30,206 nt of DNA. It comes from Pseudomonadota bacterium (GTDB taxonomy: Bacteria; Myxococcota_A; Polyangia; Polyangiales; Polyangiaceae). Every line of letters begins with the position of its first letter. The stretch's first letter is position 1. The stretch is from positions 1 to 30,206 of the forward strand of contig JAEXCN010000235.1 in assembly GCA_023402175.1 (NCBI GenBank). The letters are read 5' to 3'. Position numbers and translations under genes: made by a program. The notes under the pieces were generated by a model, which saw nothing but the letters and a program-made list of their open reading frames with translations, was not told the DNA's origin and searched no databases. Shown piece by piece: positions 22,387-29,488 of this stretch.

Positions 22387-23244
22387 ATGACGGCGGCATC
22401 GAAGGTGACGGTCAGATCGGAGCACGCTGCGTACGGCGGGCGTCAAGGCTTCTACGAGCGCGCGAGTGATGCGTGCGCCGGGCCGATGCGCTTCTCGGTG
22501 TACCTCCCGCCGCGCGCGCTCGCGGGTGAAAAGGTCCCCGCGCTCTATTACCTCGCGGGTCTGACGTGCACCGAGGAGCACCTGCCGACGAAGGGCGGCG
22601 CGCTGCGCCTCGCCTCCGAGCTCGGCCTTGCGCTCGTCGCGTGTGATACGAGCCCGCGCACCAAGCGCTATCCCGGCGACGACGAGAGCTGGGACTTCGG
22701 CCAGGGCGCGGGCTTCTACCTCGATGCGACGGAGGCGCCCTGGTCCGAGAGCTACCGGATGGAAACGCACGTGACGAAGGAGCTGCCTTCGTGGGTCGAG
22801 GAGTCCTTCCCGATCGCGAGCGATCGTCGCGGCATCTTCGGTCACTCGATGGGCGGCCACGGCGCGCTCACTCTCGCGCTGCGTCACCCCGATCTCTACG
22901 CGAGCGTCTCGGCGTTCGCGCCGATCGTCGCGCCGTCGCGGGTGCCGTGGGGTGAGAAGGCCTTCTCTCGTTACCTCGGGGCCGATCGCGCTCGCTGGGC
23001 AGAGCACGACGCGTGCGCGCTCGTCGCGAAGCGGACGTTGCCGTTCGAGCTCCTGATCGATCAGGGCACGAGCGACAAGTTCCTCGAACGAGAGCTCAAA
23101 CCGGAGCTCTTCGAGGACGCATGCCGCGCCGCCGGGCAGAAGCTCCGCCTCCGCCGGCACGAGGGTTACGATCACAGCTACTACTTCATCTCGACGATGA
23201 TGGACGATCACCTCCGGCACCACGCGAGCACGCTGCTCGCGTGA
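22387..23244 (+). CDS. fghA: S-formylglutathione hydrolase
   Basis: Hydrolyses S-formylglutathione to glutathione and formate, the second step of glutathione-dependent formaldehyde detoxification, in the cytoplasm. The 285-residue length matches the family (about 280). Seen: VYLPPRALAGEKVPALYYLAGLTCTEE (oxyanion region; LAGLTCTEE is a family signature), DTSPR, GAGFYLDATEAPW (also a signature), GIFGHSMGGHGALTLALR with nucleophile Ser154, IDQGTSDKFL with Asp230, and GYDHSYYFISTMMDDH with His263. The triad is complete. The usual partner, glutathione-dependent formaldehyde dehydrogenase, is not next to it; a zinc alcohol dehydrogenase lies 1.5 kb away but is of the cinnamyl/YahK type. No good ribosome binding site is seen before ATG 22387. 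Confidence 0.95.
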   Translation: MTAASKVTVRSEHAAYGGRQGFYERASDACAGPMRFSVYLPPRALAGEKVPALYYLAGLTCTEEHLPTKGGALRLASELGLALVACDTSPRTKRYPGDDESWDFGQGAGFYLDATEAPWSESYRMETHVTKELPSWVEESFPIASDRRGIFGHSMGGHGALTLALRHPDLYASVSAFAPIVAPSRVPWGEKAFSRYLGADRARWAEHDACALVAKRTLPFELLIDQGTSDKFLERELKPELFEDACRAAGQKLRLRRHEGYDHSYYFISTMMDDHLRHHASTLLA

Positions 23245-23472
23245 GCCGCACGAAGATCGCGCGCACGCTCGCGATCATCGCCTGACGTCGTCGTCGCCGA
23301 ACGCCTCACGCGTGGCGGCGCGCGTGCTTCTGCGAGCGACGCGTCGCGTTCATCGCGAAAGCGCTGCCGCTCCGGACGCATCATGGGCGCGCGCGGCTGC
23401 AGCGGAGCCGCGAGAGCTCACGCGCATCGATGCGCTGCCGGCGGGAACTGATTTTGCGCCTTCGTCCGACCC

Positions 23473-23477
23473 GGAGG
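23473..23477 (+). promoter_or_regulatory. Ribosome binding site deciding the start of the BON/SRPBCC gene
   Basis: GGAGG with 8 bases spacing to ATG 23486. The frame is open further upstream to 23312, but that stretch is Arg/Ala-rich and lacks such a site, so 23486 is taken as the start. Confidence 0.7.
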
Positions 23478-23485
23478 TCTCCGCC

Positions 23486-24772
23486 ATGTTCGAGCTACGT
23501 GTCAGCCGTCGGCGCCGGCCAGACCCGACGTCAATCATCCTCGCTGCTGCCGGTGGCGTCATCGCAACGGCCACAATGACCGCGCTCCGCGATTCGTCAC
23601 GACGATCGCGCGCGCGCAATCGCGTGGCGTCCGCCGCGACGCACACGGTCGATCTGATGGGCAAGGCGGCGCGCGACGCGAAGAACAGAGCATCCGGCGC
23701 AGCGGCTAGCGCAAAGGGGCTCATGCGAAAAGATGCGGCTTCGGACGAGAAGCTGTTCGCGCGCGTCCGATCGCGGCTCGGACGCGCCGTATCGCATCCA
23801 CACGCCATCGAGGTGAACGCGCAAGACGGTCGCGTCACGCTCTCGGGACCGATCCTCCGGCACGAGGTCGGGCACCTCCTGCGCGAGATCCGCAAGGTCC
23901 GCGGCGTACGTGAGATCGAGAACAAGCTGGAGGTGCACCAGCACAGCAACAACGTGCCGTCGCTCCAGGGTCCGGGCCGTCCGCCGCGCGCTCCCGAGCT
24001 GTTCCAGGAACGGTGGACGCCGAGCTTGCGGGTCGCCGCCGGTGCCGCTGGTGCCACGGTGATCGGCGCCGGCATCGTGCGCTTCTCGCGACCGAGCGGC
24101 ATGGCGCTCACGGGCGCGGGGTCGCTCCTCCTCGCCCGCGCGGTGTTCGACGAGCCGATCCGTCGCTTCCTCGGTCTCGGCACGACACGCCGCTCTGTCG
24201 AGATCCAGAAGACGATCACGATCGACGCACGCGTCGACGACGTGTTCGGGCTCTTCTCGAACATCGAGCGTTTCCCCGAGTTCATGGATCACGTCGAGAA
24301 GGTCACCTCCACTGGCGACGGCCGCACGCACTGGAAGGTGCGAGGTCCGTTCGGCACGTCCGTCGAGTGGGATGCCGAGACGACGAGCTTCAAGGCGAAC
24401 CACCACATCGCGTGGAAGAGCGTCGACAAGGCGCTCGTGAAGAACGCCGGGATCGTCCGCTTCGAGCCGGCGCTCGGCGGCCGCGCGACTCGAGTCGACG
24501 TCCACCTCTGTTACAACCCGATCGTCGGCTACCTCGGACACGGCATCGCATCGCTCTTCGGCGTCGATGCGAAGACCAGCCTCGACCAGGATCTCCTCCG
24601 GATGAAGTCGCTCCTCGAGGAAGGGAAAGCGACCGCGCACCACGAAGAGATCCGACGCGAGGAGATCCAGAAGGAGCTCCAGCCCGGACAGCAGGCGTCC
24701 GCGGTCGAGCCGTCGGCCTCCGCGCCCTCACCCGAGGCGCAGCGCGTGGGACGGGCCGAGCAACCGCGCTAG
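23486..24772 (+). CDS. BON-domain and SRPBCC (polyketide-cyclase-like) membrane-associated protein
   Basis: Predicted 428 residues. A short basic N-terminus leads to a hydrophobic helix (SIILAAAGGVIATATMTAL, about 16-34), an Ala/Lys-rich helical segment and a BON domain (about 85-153: LFARVRSRLGRAVSHPHAIE, DGRVTLSGPI, VRGVREIENKLEVH). Two more hydrophobic stretches follow (about 180-222). An SRPBCC/START-type domain (about 238-380) then shows IQKTITIDARVDDVFGLFSN, FPEFMDHVEKV, HWKVRGPFG, HHIAWKSVDK and GRATRVDVHLCY. BON domains bind phospholipid and SRPBCC domains have a hydrophobic ligand pocket, so a role in lipid or stress handling at the membrane is plausible but inferred. A charged Glu/Lys/Gln tail ends the protein. 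Its stop overlaps the stop of the convergent alcohol dehydrogenase gene. Confidence 0.85.
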   Translation: MFELRVSRRRRPDPTSIILAAAGGVIATATMTALRDSSRRSRARNRVASAATHTVDLMGKAARDAKNRASGAAASAKGLMRKDAASDEKLFARVRSRLGRAVSHPHAIEVNAQDGRVTLSGPILRHEVGHLLREIRKVRGVREIENKLEVHQHSNNVPSLQGPGRPPRAPELFQERWTPSLRVAAGAAGATVIGAGIVRFSRPSGMALTGAGSLLLARAVFDEPIRRFLGLGTTRRSVEIQKTITIDARVDDVFGLFSNIERFPEFMDHVEKVTSTGDGRTHWKVRGPFGTSVEWDAETTSFKANHHIAWKSVDKALVKNAGIVRFEPALGGRATRVDVHLCYNPIVGYLGHGIASLFGVDAKTSLDQDLLRMKSLLEEGKATAHHEEIRREEIQKELQPGQQASAVEPSASAPSPEAQRVGRAEQPR

Positions 24773-25776
24773 CGCCACGCTCGGTCGAGCACGATCCGCA
24801 TGCGTGCTCGGCCATCGCGCACGCGAGCGATCGCGTCGTTCACGGACGACATCGGCATCCGCTCGACGATCGGCGCGATGTCGTGTTCGGCCGCGAACGA
24901 GAGCATGCGGCGCATCGTCTTCGTGCTCCCTACGACGCTGCCCGTGATGCGCTTCTGCTCGTCGAGGAGAGGATCGACCGACACGGTCAGTGGCGCGCCG
25001 GGGATCCCGACGAGACACAGCGTTCCCTCCAGATCGAGCACGCTCATCCACAAGCTCCAGTCGAGCGCGGCGTGCGTCGTCACGAGCAGCAGATCGACCG
25101 CGCCGCGCGGGAGCGGCCCACGCGCGTCGACGAGATCCGTCGCCCCGAGCGAACGCGCGAGCTCCTTCTTCGACGGGTCGGGATCGAACGCGAGCACCTG
25201 CGCGCCGAGCGCGGCGGCGAAGCGAACCGCGAGATGGCCGAGCCCGCCGATGCCGATGATGCCGACGCGCATGCCCTCGCGCACGCGCATGCGCTCGAGG
25301 GGCGAGAACACCGTGAGACCTGCGCAGAGGAGAGGCGCAGCGACGGTCGGATCGAGCGCGGGCGGGAGCTCGAAGCAAAAGGCTGCGTCACAGCGCACGC
25401 GCTCGGCAAAGCCGCCCTGACGTCCCATACACGTCCGGAGCTTGCCGCCCATGCAGAGATGCTCGCGTTCGGAGAGGCAGGCTCCGCACGTACCGCAGGC
25501 CCCGGCCTGCCATCCGAGCCCGACGAGGGCGCCTTCTGAAATCTTCGTGCGTGAGCCTGCTCGGAGAACACGCCCGACGATCTCGTGCCCTGGCACGAGC
25601 GGACGTGCCACGTCGCCCCAGTCGCCATCGAGCAAGTGAACGTCGCTATGGCACACGGAGCAGTGCTCGACCGCGATTTCGACCTCCGTCTCGCCGAGAG
25701 GTTCAGCATCGGGGAGCTCGATCGGCTCGAGCAAGCGCCCGGGGGCCAACTGTCCGAAAGCGCGGATCATGGTCAT
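24769..25776 (-). CDS. Zinc-dependent alcohol dehydrogenase, cinnamyl-alcohol-dehydrogenase-like
   Basis: Predicted 335 residues; a medium-chain dehydrogenase that interconverts alcohols and aldehydes with NAD(P). Catalytic zinc ligands: Cys39 in EHCSVCHSDVHLLDGDWG, His64-Glu65 in PGHEIVGRV, and Cys151 in LLCAGLTVF. Structural zinc ligands: Cys94, Cys97, Cys100 and Cys108 in ACGTCGACLSEREHLC. Cofactor fold: VGIIGIGGLGHLAVRFA (about 171-187), with Asp at the end of the second strand (AFDPDPSKK), which would favour NAD(H), although related YahK-type enzymes use NADP(H). HSD and DGDWG in the first motif fit the YahK/CAD branch. ATG 25776 is supported by GAGG with 6-base spacing; the upstream in-frame extension is rejected. 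Divergent from the DUF362 gene. Confidence 0.93.
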   Translation of the reverse strand: MTMIRAFGQLAPGRLLEPIELPDAEPLGETEVEIAVEHCSVCHSDVHLLDGDWGDVARPLVPGHEIVGRVLRAGSRTKISEGALVGLGWQAGACGTCGACLSEREHLCMGGKLRTCMGRQGGFAERVRCDAAFCFELPPALDPTVAAPLLCAGLTVFSPLERMRVREGMRVGIIGIGGLGHLAVRFAAALGAQVLAFDPDPSKKELARSLGATDLVDARGPLPRGAVDLLLVTTHAALDWSLWMSVLDLEGTLCLVGIPGAPLTVSVDPLLDEQKRITGSVVGSTKTMRRMLSFAAEHDIAPIVERMPMSSVNDAIARVRDGRARMRIVLDRAWR

Positions 25777-25877
25777 GCCATGCCTCACAGCAGGAGGAGC
25801 CGCAACCTGGCGTGCACAGAGGTTGGTGCTATAGAGCCGCCGCCCCGTATTCCCCACGAAAACGGCGGTACTCCACC
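25777..25877. promoter_or_regulatory. Divergent promoter region with a TATAGA-like hexamer
   Basis: These 101 bases separate the alcohol dehydrogenase and DUF362 genes. TATAGA (25830-25835), with CTATAG as a symmetric core, could serve as a -10 box on either strand. No clear -35 partner was found, so this is tentative. Confidence 0.3.
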
Positions 25878-27062
25878 ATGCACATCAAGACCTCCCGCAA
25901 GACCGGCCGTCGCATCATCGAATCGAAGAGCCTCGCCGACGAGTTCGCGGCGAAGGAGCTGTCGCGCCGCCAGATGGTACAGGCGGTGATGCTCGGAACG
26001 GTGGGCACCTGGCTCGGCGCGTCCGGGCTTGCAGGATGCAGCAGCAAGACGAGCGCGCCGGGTGGTGGTGGAGCGAGCAGCGGGTCGCCCTCCGTCGATG
26101 TCGACGCCGGAGGCGTGACACCCCAGCACCTCGTCGGCATGGGCTACGACGAGGCCGATCGGAACAAGGCGCTCGAAGCAGCGCTCGCCGAGACGATCGG
26201 CCTCGGGATGATCAAGGCTGGAGAGTCCGTCTATCTCCGCGTCAACAGCAACTCCGGTGACGTGTATCCGTACTCGACGTCGCCGGACACGATCCTCGCG
26301 ATTGGCGGGATGCTCCGCGACATCGGCGTGACGGACATCCGCATCGGCGATCGCTCGTTCTGGGGCGACACCAATACGGCCGGCAACCTGACGAAAAACG
26401 GGATCGTCGGTGCCGCGAAGAAGATCGGCACGAGCGCGGTCGCATACGAAGACAACGTCGATTGGGTGAAGCTGCCCGCGGGCTCGACGCCGAACTGGGT
26501 CGACACCGTGCGCCTCCCCGAGCCGGTGATGACGGCCGATCACCAGATCATCCTGTCCTGCGTGAAGACGCATTTCATCTCGCAGATCACGATGTCGCTG
26601 AAGATCGCGCTCGGGCTCGTCCACGCCGACGATCGGAAGCGCGACGGCAACCTCAAGATCCACGACACGAAGGTGCTCTACAAGCAGATCGCGCAGATCA
26701 ACAAAGCGATCACGCCGTCGCTCGTCGTGATGGACGGCTACAAGGCGATCATCTCGGGTGGCCCCACGAAGAGCGATCGTCCTGCAGGTGCGCCCTCGTC
26801 GTTCAAGGGCGGCGTCATCGGCGATCCGAAGGTGTTCATCGTCAGCACGGACCGCATCGCGGCGGACGTCGCGGGCATCGCCGTCCTCCAGACGCTCAGC
26901 CCGGAGTACGAGGAGGTCCAGAAGACGAAGCCGTTCGAGAACCCGCAGATCAAGGCAGCGATCGCGGCGGGCGACCTCGGCATCGGAGACGCTTCCGCGT
27001 TCGATCTCTCCGGTCCGACCGTCCCCGAGCTCGACACGTACCTGGCGAAGGTCCAGGGCTGA
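25878..27062 (+). CDS. DUF362 protein with twin-arginine signal and lipobox
   Basis: Predicted 394 residues. The N-terminus has a twin-arginine motif SRRQMVQAVMLGTVGTWLGA (RR about 30-31) ending in lipobox LAGC (Cys54), so it is probably exported folded by the Tat system and lipidated. A Gly/Ser linker follows. The core matches DUF362: ESVYLRVNSNSG, DTILAIGGMLRDIGVTDIRIGDRS (the aspartate-glycine motif typical of the family), HQIILSCVKTHFISQITMSLK, VVMDGYKAIISGGP and FIVSTDRIAADVAGIAVLQ. Many DUF362 proteins carry ferredoxin-type cysteine clusters; here only the lipid Cys and one other Cys are seen, so no iron-sulfur cluster is expected. The activity is unknown. ATG 25878 was chosen for the signal; the long frame open upstream is an overlap with the divergent dehydrogenase region. 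Confidence 0.85.
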   Translation: MHIKTSRKTGRRIIESKSLADEFAAKELSRRQMVQAVMLGTVGTWLGASGLAGCSSKTSAPGGGGASSGSPSVDVDAGGVTPQHLVGMGYDEADRNKALEAALAETIGLGMIKAGESVYLRVNSNSGDVYPYSTSPDTILAIGGMLRDIGVTDIRIGDRSFWGDTNTAGNLTKNGIVGAAKKIGTSAVAYEDNVDWVKLPAGSTPNWVDTVRLPEPVMTADHQIILSCVKTHFISQITMSLKIALGLVHADDRKRDGNLKIHDTKVLYKQIAQINKAITPSLVVMDGYKAIISGGPTKSDRPAGAPSSFKGGVIGDPKVFIVSTDRIAADVAGIAVLQTLSPEYEEVQKTKPFENPQIKAAIAAGDLGIGDASAFDLSGPTVPELDTYLAKVQG

Positions 27063-27070
27063 GCGCGCTC

Positions 27071-28132
27071 TCAGTTCGCGACGTGGACGCGGCGCGAACC
27101 CGACGCGACCTTCGTCGTGCCCGCATACGCATCGAAGCGCAGCACGTACGAGCCGTTCGGGACCCAGCCCGCCGTCGCCCATTGCGCGGTGAACGATGGG
27201 CCCGTCGCCGAGCCGATCACGTACTCGCTCGTCCCCGCGATCGAGACGAAGACCACCTTCGTGACGTCCGAAGAAGCCGTCGCTCGCAGCGCAACGTTGC
27301 CGCTCACGTACGCGTCGGCAACGGGTGCGTCGATCGCGATCCATGTGTTCGAGGTATTGGGCTGGGATTCGCTCCCGCCGGGCGCCGGCGCGGCCGTTGC
27401 TCCGCCGGGAGTGACCGCGCTCGAGTAGCGGAACAGGTCGTTCGCCGTGATGACGGACTTGATCGTGCGCTTGTACGTCGGCGGATCGTAGTTGTAGCCG
27501 GCGTTGGCGATGCCATCGACCCACGCGTTCACCGCAACGGTGATGTCGCGACCGGCCATCCGGGCCGTGCGATACGCGTCGGTCGCGGCCTTGTAGTTCG
27601 CCCAGTCCGCGCGCGTCCCCAGCTTGTAGCCGACGAACAGGATCGCATCGCGGATGCTCGCGAACTTGATGTAGCGATTGCCGACGTCCCACGACGGCTG
27701 GCATGCGAGCGTCCACGAGCCGCGTCCGCCCGCTGCTGCCGACGACGTGAACTTGTAGCCGAACGTGTTGTTCGCATAGAGGGCGATGCGGGTGAAGCCG
27801 TAGCCGCCCTCGACCGCCGCCATCGCGAGGATCGCCGCCGCAGGGACGCCGTACGTACCCTCCGCCTCCTGTGCGGCCGCCGAATGGGTCGTGAAGAACG
27901 CGGCTCGCTCCGCGGCCGTGGGATGTCCGGGCTCGGGCGCGTAACAGTCCCAGCTCCGATCATTCGGATCCGTCTGCGCCGCACTCGTTGCCTCGAGCGG
28001 CTCGTCGTCCGTCGGCGCGCTGCACGCGAAGAGCGACGCAGCGGCGCCGAGGACGAGGATCGACAGCGACGCCTTGGTGGAGGATGCAACTTTGACCGAA
28101 GCTCGACGCACGTCGAGCGCGTGATCGCCCAT
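27071..28132 (-). CDS. Glucosaminidase-domain lipoprotein with C-terminal Ig-like module
   Basis: Predicted 353 residues. Lipobox LFAC (Cys37) follows a hydrophobic stretch. The catalytic-like domain (about 75-240) resembles the mannosyl-glycoprotein endo-N-acetylglucosaminidase / FlgJ family: FFTTHSAAAQEAEGTYGVPA, AILAMAAVEGGYGFTRIALYANNTFGYKF (Glu108 in the position of the catalytic Glu of ESGWG), DVGNRYIKFASIRDAILFVG and TYKRTIKSVI. It should cleave peptidoglycan glycan strands. An Ala/Gly/Pro linker leads to an Ig-like C-terminal module (about 263-353) ending in YVLRFDAYAGTTKVASGSRR. GGAG six bases before ATG 28132 supports the start; a longer Arg-rich upstream frame is rejected. It ends 8 bases from the convergent DUF362 gene. 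Confidence 0.87.
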   Translation of the reverse strand: MGDHALDVRRASVKVASSTKASLSILVLGAAASLFACSAPTDDEPLEATSAAQTDPNDRSWDCYAPEPGHPTAAERAAFFTTHSAAAQEAEGTYGVPAAAILAMAAVEGGYGFTRIALYANNTFGYKFTSSAAAGGRGSWTLACQPSWDVGNRYIKFASIRDAILFVGYKLGTRADWANYKAATDAYRTARMAGRDITVAVNAWVDGIANAGYNYDPPTYKRTIKSVITANDLFRYSSAVTPGGATAAPAPGGSESQPNTSNTWIAIDAPVADAYVSGNVALRATASSDVTKVVFVSIAGTSEYVIGSATGPSFTAQWATAGWVPNGSYVLRFDAYAGTTKVASGSRRVHVAN

Positions 28133-28211
28133 GAGGCACTCCGAGAGGAAACACCAACCGCCCGTCGCGCACGAGCGAGCGACGTGCCACCGAGCACGCC
28201 TGCGAGGAGCT

Positions 28212-28233
28212 CGCAAGCGCGCGCTCGCTTGCG
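28212..28233. terminator. 8-base-stem hairpin between the surface-repeat gene and the glucosaminidase gene
   Basis: CGCAAGCG and CGCTTGCG form a perfect 8-base stem with a 6-base loop. It lies about 80 bases past the stop of the upstream minus-strand gene and before the glucosaminidase start. No T-run is present, so it may be a terminator or an RNA structure in the leader of the downstream gene. Confidence 0.4.
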
Positions 28234-28292
28234 CATTCCGCGCCGAGACGCGCGCTTCCTGACGCTCGTCGTGGATCGCGCCTCGCTCAGGT

Positions 28293-28308
28293 GATACGCG
28301 CACGTATC
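28293..28308 (-). terminator. Hairpin directly after the surface-repeat gene
   Basis: GATACG and CGTATC form a perfect 6-base stem with a 4-base loop, 7 bases after the stop codon of the surface-repeat gene (read on the minus strand). Its position suits an end-of-transcript structure; there is no T-run. Confidence 0.35.
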
Positions 28309-28315
28309 GGATCGG

Positions 28316-29488
28316 TCAGCGGACGGCCTGACGCGTCTGCGTGGACCACGCGAACGAGCCGTCGTCACCGTCGCCGAATCCGATGTTGAGAAAGCCGGTC
28401 CACGGAAGCAGCCCGCCTTCTTCGGCATGGTTCACGAGCCCGACCTGGACGCCGCGGAGGCTGTCGGCATGGTTGACCACGCCGACCTGCAGTCCACGCA
28501 CACGTCCGGCGATGTTGACGATGCCCATCTGCGCGCCGTCGATGTTCTTCGCGTAGGTGCCTCCTGCGATCTGCAGCCCCTCGTGGTCGCCGAGCGCGAC
28601 GCTCGCGCCTCCGAGCTGGATGCCGTGCGATTCGCGCTTCGACAGCGACACGAGGCCCGCCTGTGCCAGCCCCTTGAACGTCCCCGCAACGGCCGTCAGG
28701 CCGCCGATCTGGGCGAGACCGACGAAGTCTCCCGACGTCCAGCTCGAGACGCCGACCTGCATGGAGCCGTAGAAGTGGCCGCGGACGGAGTTGACGATGC
28801 CTGTTTGCGCGAAACCGGCAAAGCGATCCGAGCCGCCCTCGTCATCGCTGAAGAGCGCCGAGCCCACGGCGTTGACGACCCCGAGCTGGGCCGCGCCGGT
28901 GAAGCGCTGGCGGGCATGATTGAACATGCCGATCTGGGTCACGCCGCTGAAGCGCTCATCGGTTCGGTTGTGCGCACCGATCTGAGCGACTCCCGCGAAG
29001 CGCTCCGCGCGGTTGTACGCGGCCACCTGCTCGATCGCGATCACCTTCCCACCGCGGTTGTAGGCGAGCGCGACCTGTCCGAGGCCGACCAGCTCCTTCG
29101 CGCCGTTCTCGGTCAGTGAGAGCTGCACGCCGCCAAAGTGCTTCTCCGCGAAGTTGCGACCGAGCGTGAGCTGACCGACACCGACGTGGATGCGAGCGTC
29201 GTTGCGGACTGCGCCGAACGAGACGCCACCGTAGAAGCGCTCGGTCTGCGCGCGAGCGAGCGCGAACGTGCCGATGCCGCCGAACGTCCCGAGGCGCGGC
29301 GCGAACCCGGCATGAGCGACGGCCCAGTTGGTCGGGGGCTCGGTTGCGATGGGCGCATCGACGGCGCGGGCGGGCGGTTCGACCTGCTCGGTCGCGAGCG
29401 GGAGCGAGTCGTCGGCGGAGGACGTCCCCGACTGGAAGAGGGCAGCGGCGAAGGCGGGCAGAGCGAGCAGTCGGAGACGCGAGCGCAT
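28316..29488 (-). CDS. Surface protein with VN-type repeats (LA_2272-like)
   Basis: Predicted 390 residues with an N-terminal signal peptide (RLRLLALPAFAAALFQSG, cleavage near SSA-DD) and no lipobox. From about residue 80 it is built of roughly 20-residue repeats with the pattern F-x-G-x-x-Q-x-G-x-x-N: FAGVAQIGAHNRTDERFSG, VTQIGMFNHARQRFTG, AAQLGVVNAVG, LQVGVVNHADSLRGVQVG and LVNHAEEGG. These repeats resemble the LA_2272-type surface repeats of Leptospira and other bacteria, expected to form a beta-solenoid or outer-membrane sheet. Function unknown; a surface role is inferred. ATG 29488 gives the signal peptide; the same frame is open to beyond 30052, but that stretch does not look like protein. 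No ribosome binding site is obvious at the chosen start. Confidence 0.8.
   Translation of the reverse strand: MRSRLRLLALPAFAAALFQSGTSSADDSLPLATEQVEPPARAVDAPIATEPPTNWAVAHAGFAPRLGTFGGIGTFALARAQTERFYGGVSFGAVRNDARIHVGVGQLTLGRNFAEKHFGGVQLSLTENGAKELVGLGQVALAYNRGGKVIAIEQVAAYNRAERFAGVAQIGAHNRTDERFSGVTQIGMFNHARQRFTGAAQLGVVNAVGSALFSDDEGGSDRFAGFAQTGIVNSVRGHFYGSMQVGVSSWTSGDFVGLAQIGGLTAVAGTFKGLAQAGLVSLSKRESHGIQLGGASVALGDHEGLQIAGGTYAKNIDGAQMGIVNIAGRVRGLQVGVVNHADSLRGVQVGLVNHAEEGGLLPWTGFLNIGFGDGDDGSFAWSTQTRQAVR

Noticed and set aside
19280..22399. 1039-codon minus-strand open frame
   Set aside because: It runs over the L,D-transpeptidase in another frame and the antisense of the GST-like gene; composition is Arg-rich and unlike a protein.
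23312..23485. 58-residue upstream extension of the BON/SRPBCC gene
   Set aside because: The GGAGG at 23473 with 8-base spacing points to ATG 23486, and the extension is Arg/Ala-rich.
25551..25877. Upstream extension of the DUF362 gene
   Set aside because: It overlaps the divergent alcohol dehydrogenase gene and would put the twin-arginine signal in the middle of the protein.
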